Assembly (NCBI RefSeq): GCF_001662875.1
Contig: NZ_JPVZ01000008.1
Location: 94,756 to 158,755 of the forward strand
Reading direction: 5' to 3'
Origin: Thalassospira tepidiphila MCCC 1A03514
GTDB lineage: Bacteria; Pseudomonadota; Alphaproteobacteria; Rhodospirillales; Thalassospiraceae
DNA length: 64,000 bases
This document shows, one piece after another, positions 1 through 6,784 of the stretch. Position 1 is the first letter of the stretch. Each line of letters starts with the position of its first letter. Made by a program: the position numbers and the translations under genes. The notes below the pieces were generated by a model, which worked only from the letters and a program-made list of their open reading frames with translations, did no database searches and was not told where the DNA came from.

Positions 1-456
1 AGATTGGAACCAAGCGCGCGATGCCGATCGGCAAGGGCTGAAAATCTCCAGCTTGCAGTCATAGTGATGGCCTCCTGATATGATCGCCTTTGCGCACAAT
101 CAGCGCGCTATTATCGGCTTATTTTGTTCCATATTTTGGCGGCATCTTGTTCGCGAACGCAATAATTATTTTTCATATTATTCAATTTTTATTCCTTAAA
201 GGCTATTTTCTACGGCATTGCAGCAACTTCCATCCCCACCCCTCATGCCGCCTTTGCGGAAATTTATTTTCCCTGGAGTTGATAAATATTTCCTGCCAGT
301 GTAAGTCATGCCTATGGCGTATGGCCGACCAATAGGGGCAAAAGCCCGGGCACATACGACCGATAAAAAAGCAGGCCGCAGCAAGTGGCCGTTCGAGGAA
401 ACCAGAAACGAGCGGACCCGCACCGGGACAAAACCGGTGACGGAGGACAAGCCAGC
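1..456. other. Leader region before the XRE-cupin gene, no complete gene
   Basis: No complete gene is evident. The first bases may be the 3' end of an upstream + strand gene: one frame ends at the TGA at 39-41 with GC-rich third positions, another ends at 62-64, and I cannot choose between them. From about 110 to 300 the DNA is markedly AT-rich, unlike the coding DNA around it, as expected for a promoter region. It contains the 10-bp palindrome GTTCGCGAAC (149-158), discussed separately. Open frames here have poor codon bias and no recognisable product. Confidence 0.5.
149..158. promoter_or_regulatory. Palindrome GTTCGCGAAC, candidate XRE-cupin operator
   Basis: A perfect 10-bp palindrome lies in the AT-rich region upstream of the XRE-cupin gene. 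Nine of its bases (TTCGCGAAC) recur at 1229-1237 upstream of mgsA. A motif shared by the promoter regions of a regulator and its neighbouring operon suggests autoregulation plus operon control. This is inference, since no binding data are visible. Confidence 0.4.
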
Positions 457-1161
457 ATGGCAAATAGCAAAACAACACAAGCACCGCAGACCACCGCCAA
501 TAGCGAGCAAGGATCAGGCATGGACACCAAGAGCAAACCCGCCGCCCTCACCCAGGACCCGCATGCGCTTCGTGAACCCAAGGAAAACAATCTGGAAATT
601 GCCATCGGCCATGAAGTCCGAGCGCTCCGCAAGAAGCTGGGCATTACGATTTCCGATCTGGCGTCGGCAACCGGGATTTCGATGGGGATGCTTTCCAAGA
701 TCGAAAACGGCGTGACATCGCCATCGCTGACCTCGCTTCAGGCACTGGCAAGTGCGCTGGGTGTGCCAGTGACCGATTTCTTCCGCCGTTATGAAGAACC
801 ACGCAATGCGGTGTTCGTGAAATCCGGCGAAGGTGTTGCGATTGAACGCCGCGGCACGCGCGCGGGCCATGAATATAACCTGCTGGGTCATATCGATAAC
901 AACACCAGCGGTGTCGTGGTCGAACCCTATTTGCTGACGCTTACCGAGGAGTCGAGCAGCTTCCCCGCCTTCCAGCATGAAGGCATGGAATTCATCTATA
1001 TGCTTGAGGGTGAAGTCCGTTACCGCCATGGCGATCAGCTTTACTACATGAAAGAAGGCGACAGCCTGTTCTTTGATGCTGATGCCCGTCACGGACCGGA
1101 AGAACTTCTTTCATTTCCAATACGTTACCTATCAATCATCTGCTATCCCGCCCGGGGATAA
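457..1161 (+). CDS. XRE-family regulator with C-terminal cupin domain
   Basis: A predicted cytoplasmic transcription factor of 234 residues. After a disordered, Asn/Thr/Gln-rich tail of about 48 residues comes an XRE helix-turn-helix (about 50-110, with a typical ISMGMLSKIENG recognition segment). A small cupin follows (about 165-230, FQHEGMEFIYMLEGE), which in this family senses a small ligand. I chose the ATG at 457 because GGAGG lies at 442-446; an earlier in-frame ATG at 385 has no comparable ribosome site. It sits 118 nt upstream of mgsA on the same strand and is the obvious candidate regulator of the mgs-gmaS genes. Relatives are often linked to glutamine synthetase-like and amine genes. 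The ligand is unknown. Confidence 0.85.
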   Translation: MANSKTTQAPQTTANSEQGSGMDTKSKPAALTQDPHALREPKENNLEIAIGHEVRALRKKLGITISDLASATGISMGMLSKIENGVTSPSLTSLQALASALGVPVTDFFRRYEEPRNAVFVKSGEGVAIERRGTRAGHEYNLLGHIDNNTSGVVVEPYLLTLTEESSSFPAFQHEGMEFIYMLEGEVRYRHGDQLYYMKEGDSLFFDADARHGPEELLSFPIRYLSIICYPARG

Positions 1162-1228
1162 GCATTCACTCCGGTGAAAACATCAATTCACTGAGAAGAA
1201 ATTTTTATTCTTCATAGTTGATTCCGCA

Positions 1229-1237
1229 TTCGCGAAC
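1229..1237. promoter_or_regulatory. TTCGCGAAC motif upstream of mgsA
   Basis: A second copy of the motif seen at 149-158 lies about 43 bp before the mgsA start codon, beside an AT-rich stretch with a GAAGAA/TTCTTC dyad (1195-1213). Its placement fits an operator of the XRE-cupin protein acting on mgsA. Inference. Confidence 0.4.
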
Positions 1238-1241
1238 AGGT

Positions 1242-1271
1242 AGTCTCCGTTTCAGAAACAGAATGGAGACT
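1242..1271 (+). promoter_or_regulatory. Leader hairpin enclosing the mgsA ribosome binding site
   Basis: AGTCTCC (1242-1248) is exactly complementary to GGAGACT (1265-1271), and the latter contains the Shine-Dalgarno GGAGA for the mgsA ATG at 1280. The loop itself holds the palindrome GTTTCAGAAAC (1249-1259). In RNA the stem would hide the ribosome site, so translation could be gated by a ligand, protein or temperature. No known riboswitch class is recognised. Confidence 0.45.
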
Positions 1272-1279
1272 GTCCTGCC

Positions 1280-2176
1280 ATGTGCGGCATTGTTGGTTTA
1301 TTCCTTAAAGATAAAAGTCTGGAACCACAGCTCGGCGCGTTGTTGTCTGAAATGCTGGTGACCATGACCGACCGTGGTCCCGATAGCGCGGGCATCGCAA
1401 TTTATGGCGCAGATCAGAATGATCTGGTCAAACTCACGATCCAGTCTCCGGAGCCGGAAACAGATTTTGCCGGCCTGACCGAAGACCTGCGCAAAGCCGG
1501 GATCAAAAACGCATCCATCCTGCCCAAAAACACTCATGCGGTGATTACGGTTTCAAGCGATCAGATCGATGCGACCAGAAGCGCACTTGAAGACCTTCGT
1601 CCGAATGTCCGCGTCATGGGGACGGGTACGGCGATGGAAATTTACAAGGAAGTTGGCCTGCCCAAGGACGTGCTGGAACGCTTCAAGATTTCCGACATGT
1701 CTGGGACCCACGGGATCGGCCATACCCGCATGGCAACCGAAAGTGCGGTGACGACCCTTGGTGCGCACCCGTTTTCGACCGGTTCGGACCAATGCCTTGT
1801 GCATAACGGTTCGCTGTCGAACCACAACAACCTTAGGCGCGAACTGACCCGCGAAGGCATTCGTCTTGAAACTCAAAACGACTCAGAGGTCGCAGCCGCC
1901 TATCTGACCGGCGAAATGGCCAAAGGCAAAAACCTGGGCGAGGCCCTGACAAGTGCGCTTGATGACCTTGATGGCTTCTTCACCTTTGTGGTTGGCACCA
2001 AATCGGGCTTTGGCGTTGTCCGCGACCCGATTGCCTGCAAACCGGCCGTGATGGCGGAAACCGATGCCTATGTCGCGTTCGGGTCAGAATACCGGGCACT
2101 GGTCAACCTGCCGGGCATCGAAGACGCCAAGGTTTGGGAACCGGAACCGGCCACCGTCTATTTCTGGGAACACTGA
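1280..2176 (+). CDS. mgsA: N-methylglutamate synthase subunit A, class II glutamine amidotransferase
   Basis: A 298-residue Ntn-type glutaminase. Cys2 in MCGIVG becomes the N-terminal nucleophile after Met removal. TDRGPDSAG (30-38), GIGHTRMATES and VHNGSLSNHNNLRREL are the usual glutamine-binding elements. The long subdomain before the GHTR motif is typical of the GlxB/MgsA group rather than of PurF or GlmS. With MgsB and MgsC it forms a dissociated glutamate-synthase-like enzyme. In methylamine users this enzyme makes N-methylglutamate; in rhizobia the same set is called glxBCD. The gene starts after a hairpin-masked ribosome site and heads a run with mgsB (83 nt gap), mgsC and gmaS. Family assignment is secure; the N-methylglutamate role rests on the neighbouring gmaS and purU. 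Confidence 0.82.
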   Translation: MCGIVGLFLKDKSLEPQLGALLSEMLVTMTDRGPDSAGIAIYGADQNDLVKLTIQSPEPETDFAGLTEDLRKAGIKNASILPKNTHAVITVSSDQIDATRSALEDLRPNVRVMGTGTAMEIYKEVGLPKDVLERFKISDMSGTHGIGHTRMATESAVTTLGAHPFSTGSDQCLVHNGSLSNHNNLRRELTREGIRLETQNDSEVAAAYLTGEMAKGKNLGEALTSALDDLDGFFTFVVGTKSGFGVVRDPIACKPAVMAETDAYVAFGSEYRALVNLPGIEDAKVWEPEPATVYFWEH

Positions 2177-2259
2177 TTAACACGAACCCTGTCGGCTGCT
2201 GCCATGTGCGCGCCGACCCGACTGCACTCACCCTGCAGTCTTATGAGGAAGGAACACAC

Positions 2260-2946
2260 ATGCCAGTGTTTGATCTTGCAACCACCGAACTGCGCGCGCT
2301 CAATCAGGCGCTTCATGCGCTTGATAAAAGTGGTGTGCCTGAGGATTTCGAAATCACCAATCCGCGCGGCGCACATGCCGTGGCGGTCGGCATCGACGCA
2401 CCGGTCAATGTCACGATTAATGGCAGCGTCGGCTATTACTGTGCGGGCATGAACGAACAGGCCACCGTCACGGTCAATGGCAATGCCGGTCCAGGTGTGG
2501 CCGAAAACATGATGTCGGGCAAAGTCGTGATCAAAGGCGATGCCAGCCAGTATGCCGGCGCTACCGCCCATGGCGGGTTGCTGGTGATCGAAGGCAATGC
2601 GTCGTCACGCTGCGGCATTTCGATGAAAGGTGTCGATATCGTCGTTAAGGGCAATATCGGCCACATGTCGGCCTTCATGGCGCAATCAGGCAACCTTGTT
2701 GTTCTGGGCGATGCCGGTGACGCGCTGGGTGATTCGCTTTATGAAGCGCGCCTTTTCGTGCGCGGCACGGTCAAAAGCCTCGGTGCCGATTGCGAGAAAA
2801 AGGAAATGCGGGCGGAACATATCGACCTTCTGACCAAGCTTCTTGCAGATGCAGGCATCACGGATGTGAAGCCCGAGGAATTCACGCGATATGGCTCGGC
2901 CAGAACGCTTTACAACTTCAGTGTCGATAATTTCGACGCCTATTGA
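2260..2946 (+). CDS. mgsB: N-methylglutamate synthase subunit B, GXXGXXXG domain
   Basis: A 228-residue protein corresponding to the C-terminal GXGXG beta-helix domain of large-subunit glutamate synthase. Glycine-spaced repeats run through the middle (for example VTINGS, VTVNGNAG, VVIKGDAS, LVIEGNAS, VVKGNIG, VVLGDAG). This domain is structural, linking the amidotransferase and FMN synthase parts, and carries no catalytic residues of its own. The ATG at 2260 has AGGAAGGA just upstream; an in-frame ATG at 2134 overlaps mgsA and is not preferred. As a separate polypeptide between mgsA and mgsC it is diagnostic of the Mgs/Glx arrangement. Confidence 0.82.
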   Translation: MPVFDLATTELRALNQALHALDKSGVPEDFEITNPRGAHAVAVGIDAPVNVTINGSVGYYCAGMNEQATVTVNGNAGPGVAENMMSGKVVIKGDASQYAGATAHGGLLVIEGNASSRCGISMKGVDIVVKGNIGHMSAFMAQSGNLVVLGDAGDALGDSLYEARLFVRGTVKSLGADCEKKEMRAEHIDLLTKLLADAGITDVKPEEFTRYGSARTLYNFSVDNFDAY

Positions 2947-3012
2947 TGCGGCACGCTGAACGCCACGCGGATCAAACCTCCGAGCGCGTCAGCCCAAAGA
3001 CAGGATCAGATC

Positions 3013-4341
3013 ATGACCTACAAAAATCCCGTTACGACGCCGCGTAAATCGGCAACCTTTGATGACTACACCCTTTCGGAAATCCGTCGCGCAGCCGCGA
3101 CTGGCATCTATGACATCCGCGGTGGTGGTGCGAAACGCCGGGTCCCACATTTCGATGACTTGCTGTTCCTTGGTGCATCGATGTCGCGCTATCCGCTCGA
3201 AGGCTACCGCGAGAAATGCGAAACCGCCGTCACACTCGGCACCCGTTTTGCCAAGAAACCGATCGAGCTTAAAATTCCGATCACCATTGCCGGTATGAGC
3301 TTTGGCTCCCTGTCCGGCCCGGCCAAGGAGGCGCTTGGACGTGGCGCGTCTGCTGCTGGCACATCGACCACCACCGGCGATGGCGGCATGACCGAGGAAG
3401 AACGCGGCCATTCCACACAGCTTGTTTATCAGTATCTGCCGTCACGTTACGGCATGAACCCGCGCGACCTGAAACGCGCCGATGCAATTGAAATCGTTAT
3501 TGGTCAGGGCGCAAAACCGGGCGGCGGCGGTATGCTGCTGGGCCAGAAGATCTCGGACCGCGTTGCCGAAATGCGCAACCTGCCGATGGGGATTGATCAA
3601 CGGTCCGCTTGCCGTCATCCGGATTGGACCGGCCCGGATGATCTTGAGATCAAAATTCAGGAAATCCGCGAAATCACCGACTGGGAAAAGCCGGTCTTTA
3701 TCAAGGTTGGCGGCGCACGCCCCTATTATGACGTTGCCCTTGCGGTCAAGGCCGGTGCCGATGTCATCGTGCTCGATGGCATGCAGGGCGGTACGGCCGC
3801 GACGCAGGAAGTCTTTATCGAACATGTCGGCCAGCCGACCCTTGCCTGCATCCGCCCGGCGGTGAAAGCATTGCAAGACATGGGCATGCACCGCAAAGTA
3901 CAGCTGATCGTTTCGGGTGGCATCCGAAACGGTGCCGACGTTGCCAAGGCGCTTGCCCTTGGCGCGGATGCGGTTTCCATAGGGACCGCGGCCCTTGTCG
4001 CCATCGGTGACAACGACCCTAAATGGGAAGCAGAATATAACGAACTTGGCACCACCGCAGGTGCCTATGACGATTGGCATGAAGGTCGTGATCCCGCAGG
4101 CATCACGACACAGGATGCCGACCTGATGAAGCGGGTTGACCCGATTGCCGCCGGACGGCGACTGGCCAACTATCTGAAGGTCATGACCCTTGAAGCGCAA
4201 ACCATTGCGCGCGCCTGCGGCAAAAATCATGTGCACAACCTCGAACCCGAGGATCTCTGCGCACTGAACATCGAAGCGGCCGCCATGGCTGGTGTACCGC
4301 TTGCCGGAACCAACTGGGTTCCGGGTCAGGGAGGATTCTAG
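3013..4341 (+). CDS. mgsC: N-methylglutamate synthase subunit C, FMN glutamate-synthase domain
   Basis: A 442-residue (beta/alpha)8 FMN protein of the glutamate synthase central domain family. Typical pieces are ITIAGMSFGSLS (near residue 95), KPGGGGMLLGQK, KVGGARPYYDVALAVKAGAD, DGMQGGTAATQ and the phosphate loop VSGGIRNGADVAKALALGAD. In the assembled enzyme it would receive ammonia from MgsA and catalyse the reductive or transfer step on 2-oxoglutarate or glutamate. It follows mgsB by 66 nt and precedes gmaS by 87 nt. Length and order match the methylglutamate synthase operons of methylotrophic and marine alphaproteobacteria. A general nitrogen role (GlxD) is the alternative. Confidence 0.82.
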   Translation: MTYKNPVTTPRKSATFDDYTLSEIRRAAATGIYDIRGGGAKRRVPHFDDLLFLGASMSRYPLEGYREKCETAVTLGTRFAKKPIELKIPITIAGMSFGSLSGPAKEALGRGASAAGTSTTTGDGGMTEEERGHSTQLVYQYLPSRYGMNPRDLKRADAIEIVIGQGAKPGGGGMLLGQKISDRVAEMRNLPMGIDQRSACRHPDWTGPDDLEIKIQEIREITDWEKPVFIKVGGARPYYDVALAVKAGADVIVLDGMQGGTAATQEVFIEHVGQPTLACIRPAVKALQDMGMHRKVQLIVSGGIRNGADVAKALALGADAVSIGTAALVAIGDNDPKWEAEYNELGTTAGAYDDWHEGRDPAGITTQDADLMKRVDPIAAGRRLANYLKVMTLEAQTIARACGKNHVHNLEPEDLCALNIEAAAMAGVPLAGTNWVPGQGGF

Positions 4342-4428
4342 AACAGCTAACCTACCACCGGACCGGGTGCCCCCCAAGGCGTGCCCGGGGAACCGATGGT
4401 TATTGATAAAATTCGTCAGGGGACTTCG

Positions 4429-5733
4429 ATGACCAAGGATCTATCAGCCTTTGCCCGGGAACGCGGCATCAAATACTTCATGATCAGCTTTACCGACCTG
4501 TTTGGCGGTCAGCGCGCCAAACTGGTCCCGACCCAGGCAATTGCCGACATGCAGGAAGAAGGTGCAGGCTTTGCAGGTTTCGCCACCTGGCTTGACCTGA
4601 GCCCGGCGCACCCCGACATGTTCGCCATTCCTGATCCTAGCTCTGTCATCCAGTTGCCCTGGAAACCGGAAGTCGCCTGGGTTGCTGCCGATTGCATCAT
4701 GGAAGGCACACCGGTCGAACAGGCCCCGCGCAACGTTTTGAAAGCCCAGATCGCCAAGGCGGCCGAACTTGGCCTCAATGTCAAAACCGGGGTCGAGGCG
4801 GAGTTTTTCCTTGTCACCACCGATGGTTCGGAAATTTCCGATCCGGCCGATACGGCGGAAAAACCCTGTTACGACCAACAGGCCGTCATGCGCCGTTATG
4901 ACGTTATTGCCGAGATTTGCGATTACATGCTTGAACTCGGCTGGGGTGCGTATCAGAACGACCATGAAGACGCCAATGGCCAGTTTGAAATGAACTGGGA
5001 ATTTGATGACGCACTTAAAACTGCCGACAAGCATTCCTTCTTCAAATTCATGGTCAAATCAATCGCCGAAAAGCATGGCCTGCGCGCCACCTTCATGCCA
5101 AAGCCTTTCCCGGGCCTGACCGGCAATGGCTGCCACTGCCACGTATCAGTCTGGGATAATGACGGCACCAACGCCTTTGCCGATAATGACATGCCATTTG
5201 GTCTCTCGGCCAAGGGCAAGCATTTCCTTGGCGGCATCATGAAGCATGCGTCTGCCATGGCGGTGATCACCAACCCGACGGTCAATTCCTATAAGCGTAT
5301 CAATGCGCCGCGCACCATGTCGGGTGCGACCTGGGCCCCGAACACCGTGACATGGACGGGCAACAACCGCACGCACATGGTCCGCGTTCCGGGGCCGGGG
5401 CGTTTTGAACTGCGTTTGCCCGATGGGGCGACAAACCCGTATCTTCTTCAGGCCGTGATCATTGCGGCCGGTCTTGATGGCATGGCAACCAATGCCGATC
5501 CGGGGCCGCATTACGATATCGACATGTACAAGGAAGGGCATTCGATCAAGGATGCACCGCGTCTGCCGCTGAACCTGCTCGATGCCCTGCGTGAAATGGG
5601 CTCTAACGAAGAGCTCCAGCTTGCGATGGGCAAGGAATTTTCAAGTGCCTATCTCAAACTCAAACAAACCGAGTGGAATTCTTACGTTTCTCACTTTTCC
5701 CGCTGGGAACGTGAGAACACACTTGATATTTAA
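4429..5733 (+). CDS. gmaS: Gamma-glutamylmethylamide synthetase (GlnT/GmaS type)
   Basis: A 434-residue glutamine synthetase-fold ligase that would join methylamine (or ammonia) to glutamate using ATP in the cytoplasm. YFMISFTDLFGGQRAKLVP opens the protein, and catalytic-domain motifs include VEAEFFL, NGCHCHVSVWD and PGPGRFELRLPDGATNPYL. I chose the ATG at 4429 because AGGGGA ends 5 nt upstream. Starts at 4381 (GTG) and 4396 lack such a site and would add an unusual tail. Presence after mgsABC is the classic signature of the N-methylglutamate pathway. Sequence alone cannot exclude a rhizobial-type GlnT making glutamine. The oxidative partner (mgdABCD) is not in this window. Confidence 0.8.
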   Translation: MTKDLSAFARERGIKYFMISFTDLFGGQRAKLVPTQAIADMQEEGAGFAGFATWLDLSPAHPDMFAIPDPSSVIQLPWKPEVAWVAADCIMEGTPVEQAPRNVLKAQIAKAAELGLNVKTGVEAEFFLVTTDGSEISDPADTAEKPCYDQQAVMRRYDVIAEICDYMLELGWGAYQNDHEDANGQFEMNWEFDDALKTADKHSFFKFMVKSIAEKHGLRATFMPKPFPGLTGNGCHCHVSVWDNDGTNAFADNDMPFGLSAKGKHFLGGIMKHASAMAVITNPTVNSYKRINAPRTMSGATWAPNTVTWTGNNRTHMVRVPGPGRFELRLPDGATNPYLLQAVIIAAGLDGMATNADPGPHYDIDMYKEGHSIKDAPRLPLNLLDALREMGSNEELQLAMGKEFSSAYLKLKQTEWNSYVSHFSRWERENTLDI

Positions 5734-5740
5734 TGCTTCT

Positions 5741-5787
5741 GCCCGGCCTTATCTCATTCCCCGATGGACGGGGCCGGGCAATTTTTG
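5741..5787 (+). terminator. Hairpin with U-run between gmaS and purU
   Basis: GCCCGGCC (5741-5748) pairs with GGCCGGGC (5772-5779), supported by an inner CCCC/GGGG, and is followed by AATTTTTG. It has intrinsic-terminator form, but purU starts only 29 nt later on the same strand, so it more likely attenuates read-through into purU than fully stops it. Confidence 0.6.
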
Positions 5788-5815
5788 ATTATTCCAAACG
5801 AGAAAGCCAGACGCG

Positions 5816-6700
5816 ATGAAAAGCTACGTTCTGACTGTTTCCTGCGATTCTCAGCGCGGGGTGGTTGCTGCTATTTCGACCTATTTGGCAGATAACGGCT
5901 GCAACATTACCGATAGCTCCCAGTTTGACGACCAAGAAACCGGCTTGTTCTTTATGCGGGTTGCCTTCGTCAGCGAAGAAGGTGTCGATCAGGAAACCCT
6001 GATAGCAGGCTTTGAGGGTCCGGCAGCAGAACTTGGCATGAAGTACGAAATCCATGACAGCTCCGAGAAGATGAAGGTTCTTCTGATGGTGTCGCGGTTT
6101 GGTCATTGCCTGAACGATCTGCTGTATCGTTGGAAAATCGGGGCGCTTCCGATTGACATCGTTGGCGTGGTGTCAAACCATCTTGATTATCAGAAGGTTG
6201 TCGTTAATCACGACATTCCCTTCCACCACATCCCGGTTACCAAGGAAAACAAGCCCGAAGCCGAGAAAAAGCTTCTCGATGTTGTTTCTGACTATAACGT
6301 CGAACTGATCGTTCTGGCCCGCTACATGCAGGTCCTGTCAGACAGCCTGTGCAAGAAGATGAGTGGCAAGATCATCAACATCCACCATTCCTTCCTGCCA
6401 AGCTTCAAGGGTGCCAACCCGTATCAACAGGCCTATGTGCGCGGGGTCAAACTGATTGGCGCAACGGCGCACTATGTCACCGCCGACCTTGATGAAGGTC
6501 CGATCATCGAACAGGACATTGCGCGCATTACCCACGCCCAGAACTCGGCCGATTATGTGTCGATTGGCCGCGATGTCGAAAGCCAGGTGCTGGCCCGCGC
6601 CGTGCATGCCCATATCCACCACCGTTCGTTCATCAACGGCAACCGCACCATCGTCTTCCCGCCAAGCCCGGGAAGCTACGCATCGGAGCGCATGGGCTAA
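5816..6700 (+). CDS. purU: Formyltetrahydrofolate deformylase
   Basis: Hydrolyses 10-formyl-THF to formate and THF. The 294 residues comprise an N-terminal ACT domain (about 4-85) and a formyltransferase-fold hydrolase domain. The latter has VSRFGHCLNDLLYRW, ELIVLARYMQVL, the INIHHSFLPSFKGANPY active-site loop (catalytic His in HHSFLPSF) and ATAHYVTADLDEGPIIEQD, with a downstream Asp typical of PurU. Full length. In methylated-amine users PurU regenerates THF when C1 units are oxidised to formate, which fits the upstream mgs-gmaS genes and the Fds formate dehydrogenase at 22-28 kb. Confidence 0.93.
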   Translation: MKSYVLTVSCDSQRGVVAAISTYLADNGCNITDSSQFDDQETGLFFMRVAFVSEEGVDQETLIAGFEGPAAELGMKYEIHDSSEKMKVLLMVSRFGHCLNDLLYRWKIGALPIDIVGVVSNHLDYQKVVVNHDIPFHHIPVTKENKPEAEKKLLDVVSDYNVELIVLARYMQVLSDSLCKKMSGKIINIHHSFLPSFKGANPYQQAYVRGVKLIGATAHYVTADLDEGPIIEQDIARITHAQNSADYVSIGRDVESQVLARAVHAHIHHRSFINGNRTIVFPPSPGSYASERMG

Positions 6701-6721
6701 GCCCAGCACCTGCGACAATCA

Positions 6722-6755
6722 AAAACGCCCCGGCCATTGCGGCACGGGGCGTTTT
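6722..6755. terminator. Bidirectional terminator between purU and the dehydratase gene
   Basis: AAAACGCCCCG (6722-6732) and CGGGGCGTTTT (6745-6755) form an 11-bp perfect stem with a 12-nt loop. A-run before and T-run after make it work for both converging genes. Confidence 0.9.
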
Positions 6756-6784
6756 GCATTTTGGATCGCGCGAAAGCGTGCGGC

